Source: Oscillospiraceae bacterium
Lineage (GTDB): Bacteria; Bacillota; Clostridia; Oscillospirales; UBA929
DNA length: 6,120 nucleotides
Assembly: GCA_031289065.1 (NCBI GenBank)
Contig: JAITQI010000031.1
Coordinates: forward strand, 1-6,120
Reading direction: 5' to 3'
The notes below the pieces were generated by a model, which did no database searches, was not told the origin of the DNA, and worked only from the letters and a program-made list of their open reading frames with translations. Position 1 is the stretch's first letter. Each line of letters opens with the position of its first letter. The position numbers and the translations under genes are program-made. Of the stretch, positions 1 through 5,463 are shown one piece after another.

Positions 1-507
1 GAAGGTGATTTCCCCCAGACCGTCCGGCAGGGGTGTGGCTTGCGGCGGCGGGCCCGCCGTGGCGGACGGGGGGATTGTTGAGGGCGGGGCTGTCTCGGGG
101 GGCCGGGCCGGGGTGAAAAAGGGCGGTTCCCCGTCCTCCGGCTGGAAACGCGGCGGGGCCGCCGTGGGCGGCGCGGCGACCGCCGCCGCACCCGACAGCG
201 TCCGCAGACCGGCGTCATAGGCCGCCACCAGCGCCGACGGTTGGGCCAAGCCGTCCCTGCCCTCCGTGCCGCTTGCGCCGCCGGTCAGGCCGGGCAGTTC
301 CGCCCCCAGAACCGCCTTGATAAAGCCCGGGTCGGAACTCACGCCGGCCAGCCAATCGTCCGCCGCCCGCCCGGCCCCCGACAGGGAGAACAGCCGAAAC
401 GCCAGCGCCGCCGCCAAAAGCCCCGGTATCCCCCACCGAACCCGCCGCCGTCCCCGCGCCCCGATTCCCCGCCGCCAACCTCCGTGCCGCCACACCCGAA
501 TGGTCAA
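1..507 (-). CDS. N-terminal part of a single-pass membrane protein, candidate stage II sporulation protein P (partial)
   Basis: The leftward frame is open from a TTG start at 507 to the window edge (169 residues seen). I chose TTG because a GGAGG ribosome binding site (516-520 on the plus strand as CCTCC) lies 8 bases before it; the ATG just upstream meets a stop after two codons. Residues 1-25 are very rich in Arg, residues about 26-42 are hydrophobic (one membrane helix or signal anchor), residues 50-75 contain a DPGFIKAVLGAELPGL stretch, and residues 107-163 are a Pro/Ala-rich linker ending in a GEITF-like segment. This order (basic tail, anchor, short conserved stretch ending in ElPgl, proline linker, then the catalytic domain) is how I remember clostridial SpoIIP, a peptidoglycan amidase/endopeptidase of forespore engulfment. 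The catalytic domain with its HTH motif would lie outside the window, so the name is an inference; another anchored cell-wall protein is possible. A sigma-E-like promoter candidate upstream fits SpoIIP. Confidence 0.5.
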   Translation of the reverse strand, partial: MTIRVWRHGGWRRGIGARGRRRVRWGIPGLLAAALAFRLFSLSGAGRAADDWLAGVSSDPGFIKAVLGAELPGLTGGASGTEGRDGLAQPSALVAAYDAGLRTLSGAAAVAAPPTAAPPRFQPEDGEPPFFTPARPPETAPPSTIPPSATAGPPPQATPLPDGLGEITF

Positions 508-541
508 GGTTTCATCCTCCGTCCGTCCAAACAATCCGTAC

Positions 542-571
542 AGTCTATGCGGACAAAGGCGGGACATATGT
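542..571 (-). promoter_or_regulatory. Possible sigma-E-type promoter for the leftward gene
   Basis: Read on the minus strand, ACATATG (571-565) is followed after 15 bases by CATAGACT (549-542). The second element matches the sigma-E -10 pattern cATAcAnT at all but one fixed position, and the first resembles the -35 core around ATA. The start site would fall near 535, about 28 bases before the TTG start and just upstream of the GGAGG. Sigma-E transcribes spoIIP in Bacillus subtilis (established). The match is short and could be chance. Confidence 0.25.
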
Positions 572-605
572 CATTGCGGATACCGCCGCTGTCAATCCCC
601 CTGTG

Positions 606-634
606 TTGCCTCCCGTTTTTTCTTGTGGTATAAT
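606..634 (+). promoter_or_regulatory. Sigma-A promoter with extended -10 for the zinc-ribbon/LRR gene
   Basis: A TTGCCT -35 element (606-611) and a perfect TATAAT -10 element (629-634) are separated by 17 bases, and TG one base before the -10 (626-627) makes it an extended -10. The predicted start near 641 gives a leader of about 56 bases before the ATG at 697. The architecture is nearly identical to that of the argG promoter (TTGCAT, 17 bases, TGG-TATAAT), but no ARG box is visible here. Confidence 0.75.
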
Positions 635-696
635 CTACGCATATCTTATGCGCCGCTTCGCGGGCAAGGTATATATAACGAGGAGGCGAACGCGCA

Positions 697-1237
697 ATGG
701 CTGATTTTCTTTGCGAAATCTGCAACGGCAAGGTGGGGGGGCCTCGCAAAGCCGTACGGAGTGGTTCGTCTGCGGCGCTTGCGGCATGGAGTACCCTCTG
801 GCGTGGATGAAAGCGAAATTGCCGGGGACGCGGGGAAGCGCGGCCCCGAAGGCGGTTGCGGCTGAAACCCCGGCGGATCATTTTGAGACGAGCCTTGCGG
901 ACGGCGGGGTGTGTATCACCAGATATAAGTATGACGAACCGAATGTCGTCATTCCGGGGGCGATCAACGGCAGACCTGTCACGACGATAGGCGGGGCCTT
1001 CCTGGGTCACGGCGGCCTCACGAGCGTCGCCATCCCACCAGCGTCAAAACAATGGGGAGCGGGGCGTTTGCGCATACGCCGTTTGGAAAGCAATTGCAGC
1101 GGGAACAGCAAGAGCAGCAACGCGAACAGGAAGAACGGCAGCGCAGGGCCTGGATTTCCCAGGGCCTGTGCCAATCCTGCAGCGGGAAGCTGAGCGCGTT
1201 TGGCAAGAAGTGCAAAACATGCGGCAAGGCGAACTGA
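697..1237 (+). pseudogene. Zinc-ribbon / leucine-rich-repeat (BspA-like) / zinc-ribbon protein, two frameshifts
   Basis: An ATG at 697 follows AGGAGG (681-686, spacing 10) and a strong promoter. The starting frame encodes MADFLCEICNGKV and stops at 810. After a one-base shift in the G7 run (735-741) the frame gives WFVCGACGMEYPLAWMKAK, which resembles the zinc-ribbon start of many clostridial proteins, then a linker and an LRR_5-like stretch (VVIPGAINGRPVTTIG, then LTSVAIP). A second one-base shift near 1035-1040 leads into TSVKTMGSGAFAHT, continuing the LRR, then a Gln/Glu/Arg-rich coiled-coil-like segment and a terminal zinc ribbon (CQSC and CKTC) ending at 1237. Restoring one base at each site gives 543 bases, exactly 181 codons including the stop, with Cys pairs at about 6/9, 26/29, 159/162 and 173/176. 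The function is unknown; such proteins are probably scaffolds or binding proteins. The breaks could be true mutations, sequencing errors, or (first site only) programmed slippage. Confidence 0.75.
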
Positions 1238-1263
1238 ACGGGGACAAAATCAAGCGCGACCGG

Positions 1264-1299
1264 CGTCGGCGAGAAAAGAAGAAAAAATATCCGCCGACG
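1264..1299 (+). terminator. Inverted repeat between the zinc-ribbon gene and argG, possible weak terminator
   Basis: CGTCGGCG (1264-1271) and its exact complement CGCCGACG (1292-1299) can form an 8-bp GC-rich stem, with a possible extra G-U pair, around a 20-base purine-rich loop. It begins 26 bases after the stop of the broken gene and ends just before the argG -35 element. There is no following T run, only an AT-rich stretch, so intrinsic termination is uncertain. It may instead be chance in GC-rich DNA. Confidence 0.35.
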
Positions 1300-1300
1300 T

Positions 1301-1318
1301 ATTGCATAATTATTCATT
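1301..1318. promoter_or_regulatory. ARG box: operator for the arginine repressor ArgR/AhrC
   Basis: The 18 bases ATTGCATAATTATTCATT match the published ARG box consensus WNTGAATWWWWATTCANW at every position but one (C for A at 1305). The core TGCATAATTATTCA (1303-1316) is an almost perfect palindrome. It covers most of the -35 hexamer and half of the spacer, so a bound repressor would block RNA polymerase. ArgR/AhrC binds such boxes with arginine as co-repressor (established). No clear second box lies three bases away, as is common in enteric bacteria. Confidence 0.75.
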
Positions 1319-1330
1319 CCATGGTATAAT
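1302..1330 (+). promoter_or_regulatory. Sigma-A promoter of argG and probably the arg cluster
   Basis: TTGCAT (1302-1307), a 17-base spacer and a perfect TATAAT (1325-1330) with an extended -10 TG at 1322-1323. Transcription should start near 1337, leaving a leader of only about 23 bases, just enough for the GGGAGG site. There is no room for a leader attenuator or riboswitch, so control must act at the promoter itself, which fits the overlapping ARG box. Confidence 0.85.
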
Positions 1331-1359
1331 AACCCCAAACACATAGGGAGGCGACCGCG

Positions 1360-2559
<1,200 letters not shown>

Positions 2560-2580
2560 CGCGACTGTCCCCCAGCGCAT

Positions 2581-2605
2581 ATGCAATACAATGCATAAAC
2601 ATGCA
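2581..2605. repeat. Three ATGCA motifs at exact 10-bp spacing; possible operator
   Basis: ATGCA occurs at 2581-2585, 2591-2595 and 2601-2605, one DNA helical turn apart, in the spacer after argG. The last two form an inverted repeat, TGCATAAACATGCA (2592-2605), which shares 11 of 14 positions with the core of the argG ARG box. GCATATGC (2577-2584) is a further small palindrome. It could be a weak second ArgR site or a site for another regulator; I cannot tell which. Confidence 0.35.
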
Positions 2606-2612
2606 CTCAATA

Positions 2613-2640
2613 ATTGTCACTTGTCAATCGTCCATTGTCC
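2613..2640. repeat. Heptamer tandem repeat, four units of about ATTGTCM
   Basis: Four consecutive seven-base units follow one another without gaps: ATTGTCA, CTTGTCA, ATCGTCC and ATTGTCC, followed by a partial ATTG that runs into the ribosome binding site of the small membrane gene. Reverse-complemented, the unit is TGACAAT, with the same GACA core as the repeats before argC and argJ. It resembles short tandemly repeated repetitive (STRR-type) intergenic sequences. Confidence 0.6.
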
Positions 2641-2657
2641 ATTGAAAGGAGCCGCAT

Positions 2658-2918
2658 ATGAAGACCCAAAGAACCTTCCCCGCTCTCCTCCTGTCCCTGA
2701 TTTGGAGCGCCATCGCCCTGGGGGATCTCGCCAAGCTGCTCCCCGCCGGGGCCGCCGTCATCCGAAGCCAGGACGGCCCCACGAAATTCATCTTCTCCAA
2801 GAAAACGCCCAGCGGGTGGGACTGGGCCACCGCCGCCCTGTCCTCCCTCTGCGCCGTCCTGACCTGGATCCTGTTCTTCCTGGGGAAAGCCCCGGACGAG
2901 GCCACTGAGGCGGAATGA
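2658..2918 (+). CDS. Small two-helix membrane protein of unknown function
   Basis: I do not recognise this 86-residue protein. The start is ATG at 2658 with AAAGGAG (GGAG 2648-2651) 6 bases upstream, a good site that supports real translation. Residues 7-22 are hydrophobic after a short basic tail (MKTQR) and could be a first membrane helix or a signal peptide. Residues 31-56 form a polar loop with several Lys and three Trp or Phe residues near its end. Residues 57-75 form a second clear membrane helix, and the tail is acidic (DEATEAE). It lies between argG and argH on the same strand, 98 bases after argG and 37 bases before argH, so it is very likely co-transcribed. Its position suggests a link to arginine metabolism or transport, but nothing in the sequence shows this. 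It has no cysteine pair or other catalytic motif. Confidence 0.7.
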   Translation: MKTQRTFPALLLSLIWSAIALGDLAKLLPAGAAVIRSQDGPTKFIFSKKTPSGWDWATAALSSLCAVLTWILFFLGKAPDEATEAE

Positions 2919-2955
2919 CAAATCGCCGCACCATCATCGATTCGGAGGACTGCCT

Positions 2956-4353
2956 GTGAAACTCTGGGCCGGACGCATTCAAACAGATACCGACAGCCGG
3001 GTCAACGACTTCAACGCCTCCCTGGCCTTCGACGCCCGCCTGTATCGGGAGGACATCGAGGGCAGCATGGCCCACGCCGCCATGCTGGGGGCCCGGGGGA
3101 TCATCTCCCAGGTCGACACGGACGCCATTCTCGCCGGGCTGGAGGGGATTTTACGGGATCTGGAAGACGGCAAAGATATCCTCGACCCCGACGCCGAGGA
3201 CATCCATATGGCCGTTGAAGCCCTTCTCACCCAACGCGTCGGCGACCCGGGCCGTCGGCTGCACACCGCCCGCTCCCGCAACGACCAGGTCGCCCTCGAC
3301 ATGCGGCTCTACGTCAAAAAGGAGATTCAAACCCTCCACGGGCTGGCCCTGGCCTTCCAAAAGACGCTCACCGACAAGGCCGAGGTCCACCTCGACACCG
3401 TCATGCCGGGCTACACCCACCTCCAGCGGGCCCAGCCCATCACCTTGGCCCACCATCTGATGGCTTACGCCGAAATGCTCCGCCGGGACGTCACCCGCCT
3501 GGAGGACTGCCACCGGCGCATGGATTTGTGCCCCCTCGGGGCCGGGGCCCTGGCCGGCACCACCTACCCCGTCGACCGGGCCGACACCGCCGCCCGGTTG
3601 GGTTTTGTCGGCGTCGTCCCCAACAGCTTGGACGCGGTGAGCGACCGGGACTTTTGCCTGGAATTGCTGGCCGACCTGTCCATCCTGATGGTTCACCTGT
3701 CCCGCCTGGCCGAGGAAATCATCCTGTGGTGCTCCTGGGAGTTCGGCTTCGCCGACCTGGACGACGCCTACGCCACCGGCTCCTCCATCATGCCCCAGAA
3801 GAAAAACCCCGACGTGGCCGAGCTGGCCCGGGGCAAAACCGGTCGGGTCTTCGGCGACCTGACCGCCCTGCTCACCGTCATGAAGGGCCTGCCCCTGGCC
3901 TATAACAAGGACATGCAGGAGGACAAGGAGGCCGTTTTCGACGCCCTGGACACCGTGAAGACCGCTCTGACCGTCTTCACCCCCATGGTGGAAACCCTGA
4001 CCTTTAAGTCCGACCGGATGCGCCGCGCCGCCGCCGAGGGCTTCCTCAACGCCACCGATTGCGCCGATTATCTGGTCAAAAAAGGCCTGCCCTTCCGGGA
4101 GGCGTACGGCGTGGTGGGCCGGTTGGTTCACACCTGTATCGCCCAGGGCAACACCTTGGAAACCCTCTCCTTGGAGGAATTCCAGTCCGCCTGCCCCCTC
4201 TTCGCCCCCGATGTCTACCCCGCCCTGGCTCTGGACGCCTGTGTCCGCGCCCGGAAGGCCGACGGTGGCCCCGCCCCCGAAGCCGTCCGGGCCCACATCG
4301 AACAAATCCGCGTCTTCGCCGCCGCCAGAGCCCTCTGGCAGGCGAGTCTGTGA
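2956..4353 (+). CDS. argH: Argininosuccinate lyase
   Basis: Splits argininosuccinate into arginine and fumarate, the last step of the pathway; it acts as a cytoplasmic homotetramer of the fumarase/aspartase superfamily. At 465 residues it has normal length. It opens with the family start KLWAGRI and has HTARSRNDQ at 103-111, PGYTHLQRAQP at 151-161 (with the conserved His155) and the superfamily signature GSSIMPQKKNPD at 275-286, whose serine loop supplies the catalytic base. The GTG start at 2956 is supported by CGGAGG (2943-2948) 7 bases upstream and by the family N-terminus beginning right there. It follows the small membrane gene by 37 bases and ends at a tandem TGATGA, immediately followed by a heptamer repeat array. 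The gene is intact. Confidence 0.97.
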   Translation: MKLWAGRIQTDTDSRVNDFNASLAFDARLYREDIEGSMAHAAMLGARGIISQVDTDAILAGLEGILRDLEDGKDILDPDAEDIHMAVEALLTQRVGDPGRRLHTARSRNDQVALDMRLYVKKEIQTLHGLALAFQKTLTDKAEVHLDTVMPGYTHLQRAQPITLAHHLMAYAEMLRRDVTRLEDCHRRMDLCPLGAGALAGTTYPVDRADTAARLGFVGVVPNSLDAVSDRDFCLELLADLSILMVHLSRLAEEIILWCSWEFGFADLDDAYATGSSIMPQKKNPDVAELARGKTGRVFGDLTALLTVMKGLPLAYNKDMQEDKEAVFDALDTVKTALTVFTPMVETLTFKSDRMRRAAAEGFLNATDCADYLVKKGLPFREAYGVVGRLVHTCIAQGNTLETLSLEEFQSACPLFAPDVYPALALDACVRARKADGGPAPEAVRAHIEQIRVFAAARALWQASL

Positions 4354-4354
4354 T

Positions 4355-4396
4355 GACAGAGGACAGAAGCGAGAGGACAGAAGACAGAGGACAGAA
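4355..4396. repeat. Heptamer tandem repeat, six units of GACAGAR
   Basis: Six gap-free seven-base units fill these 42 bases: GACAGAG, GACAGAA, GCGAGAG, GACAGAA, GACAGAG and GACAGAA. Five of the six fit GACAGAR exactly, and only the third is degenerate. The array starts one base after the argH stop. It is purine-only apart from C on this strand, in sharp contrast to the GC-rich genes, and is followed by a T-rich stretch (4400-4420) before argC. It cannot fold on itself, so it is not a terminator. Confidence 0.8.
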
Positions 4397-4439
4397 GAGT
4401 TGTTTTTGTTGTGATTTTTTGCCTGGGTAGGGTGGTTGT

Positions 4440-5384
4440 ATGAAGGTATTTATCGACGGCCAGGCCGGGACGACTGGTTTGCAGTTGGAACAGCGGCTCC
4501 GGGCCCGGGGGGATGTGACCCTGCTCGCCGTGGATCCCGCCCGGCGCAAGGACCCGGAGGCCCGGCGGGCCATGATGGCCCAAGCTGACGCGGTGTTTTT
4601 GTGCCTCCCCGACGAGGAGGCCCGGGTGTCGGCAAGCCTGGCCCCGGCGGACACCTTGGTCATCGACGCCTCCACCGCCCATCGGACGGCCCCCGGCTGG
4701 GCCTACGGACTGCCCGAGCTGTCCGAAGCCCATCGGGCCGCCGTCGCCGCCTCCAAACGCGTCGCCCTCCCCGGCTGCCACGCCGCCGGATTCATCGCGG
4801 CGGTCTACCCCTTGGTGGCCGCCGGACTGCTTCCCCGCGACACCCGCCTGTCCTGCACCTCCCTCACCGGCTACTCGGGGGGCGGCCGCGCCCTCATGGA
4901 AGCCTACGAGACCGCCCGCACCCCCGGCGACCCCCTACACGCCCCCCGGCCCTACGCTTTGGGGCTGTCCCACAAGCATTTGCCAGAAATGAGAACCGTG
5001 ACCGGCCTGGCCGAACCGCCGCTGTTTTTGCCGGTGGTGGGGGACATGGCCCAGGGCATGCTGGTCACCGTGCCCCTGTGGGGCGCATGGCTCACCCGCC
5101 CCGGCGGGGCGCGAACCGTCTGGGAAACCCTGTCCCCCCACTACGAGGGCAGCCGTTTCATCCGGGTCATGCCCCTTGACTTGACAGCCAACACCCAGGT
5201 CGGCTTCCTCGACCCCACCGCCTGCAACGGTACAAATCGCTTGGAGCTCTTCGTCTTTGGCCACGAAACCCAGGCTCTCCTCGCCGCCCGGCTCGACAAC
5301 CTCGGCAAAGGCGCCGCCGCCGCCGCCACCCAATGCCTCAACATCGCCCGCGGCCTGGACGAAACGACGGCAATTGACAATTAA
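4440..5384 (+). CDS. argC: N-acetyl-gamma-glutamyl-phosphate reductase, short 'type 2' form
   Basis: Reduces N-acetylglutamyl 5-phosphate with NADPH to N-acetylglutamate semialdehyde, the third step of ornithine/arginine synthesis. The 314-residue protein belongs to the shorter ArgC family known from Proteobacteria rather than the roughly 345-residue form usual in Firmicutes. It has a Rossmann loop GQAGTTG at 7-13, FLCLPDEEA at 53-61, IDASTAHRT at 75-83, the active-site cysteine 113 in PGCHAAG (111-117), HKHLPEM at 178-184, CNGTNRLELFVFGH at 262-275 and ARLDNLGKGA at 283-292. The start is ATG at 4440; the ribosome binding site is poor (AGGGTGG, 4429-4435), unlike the strong sites of its neighbours, so its translation may be weaker. 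The last codons (Ala-Ile-Asp-Asn-stop) lie inside a repeat unit, suggesting the repeat reshaped the C-terminus. Same strand as argH and argJ, with 86- and 79-base spacers. Confidence 0.95.
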   Translation: MKVFIDGQAGTTGLQLEQRLRARGDVTLLAVDPARRKDPEARRAMMAQADAVFLCLPDEEARVSASLAPADTLVIDASTAHRTAPGWAYGLPELSEAHRAAVAASKRVALPGCHAAGFIAAVYPLVAAGLLPRDTRLSCTSLTGYSGGGRALMEAYETARTPGDPLHAPRPYALGLSHKHLPEMRTVTGLAEPPLFLPVVGDMAQGMLVTVPLWGAWLTRPGGARTVWETLSPHYEGSRFIRVMPLDLTANTQVGFLDPTACNGTNRLELFVFGHETQALLAARLDNLGKGAAAAATQCLNIARGLDETTAIDN

Positions 5385-5443
5385 AGTTACTTTCTCGCCG
5401 CAAAAGAAACGAATTCACTCAAAACAATTGACAATTGTCAATT
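5371..5443. repeat. Direct 12-bp repeat and 18-bp perfect palindrome between argC and argJ
   Basis: CAATTGACAATT occurs at 5371-5382 (across the argC stop codon) and again at 5425-5436. The second copy is part of AATTGACAATTGTCAATT (5426-5443), a perfect 18-bp palindrome ending 20 bases before the argJ ATG and just upstream of its ribosome binding site. Units AATTGAC and AATTGTC are again seven bases long. In RNA, the palindrome or an 11-bp pairing of 5372-5382 with 5433-5443 could form, but both are A/U-rich and weak. Confidence 0.7.
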
Positions 5444-5463
5444 CACCGCAAAGGAGCATCCCT

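Noticed and set aside
241..865. Rightward open frames across the left part (130 and 199 codons)
   Set aside because: They lack ribosome binding sites, read Pro/Arg-rich low-complexity protein, and overlap the leftward gene and the promoter region, which have better signals.
2591..2908. Alternative 105-codon rightward frame overlapping the small membrane gene
   Set aside because: No ribosome binding site precedes its ATG, which lies inside the ATGCA repeats. The overlapping 86-residue frame has a good site and clear membrane helices.
3151..4305. Long leftward open frame (384 codons) opposite argH
   Set aside because: Same artefact: a mirror of the high-GC argH codons, with Gly/Val/Gln-rich composition and no motif.
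4355..4396. Heptamer array as a CRISPR array
   Set aside because: Units are seven bases with no spacers between them, and no cas genes are near.
4400..4420. T-rich stretch after argH as an intrinsic terminator
   Set aside because: The preceding heptamer array is almost all purine and cannot form a stem, so the T runs lack a hairpin.
5374..5433. Two TTGACA sequences (5374-5379 and 5428-5433) as -35 elements of an argJ promoter
   Set aside because: Neither has a TATAAT-like element at 16-18 bases; both are parts of the repeat units.
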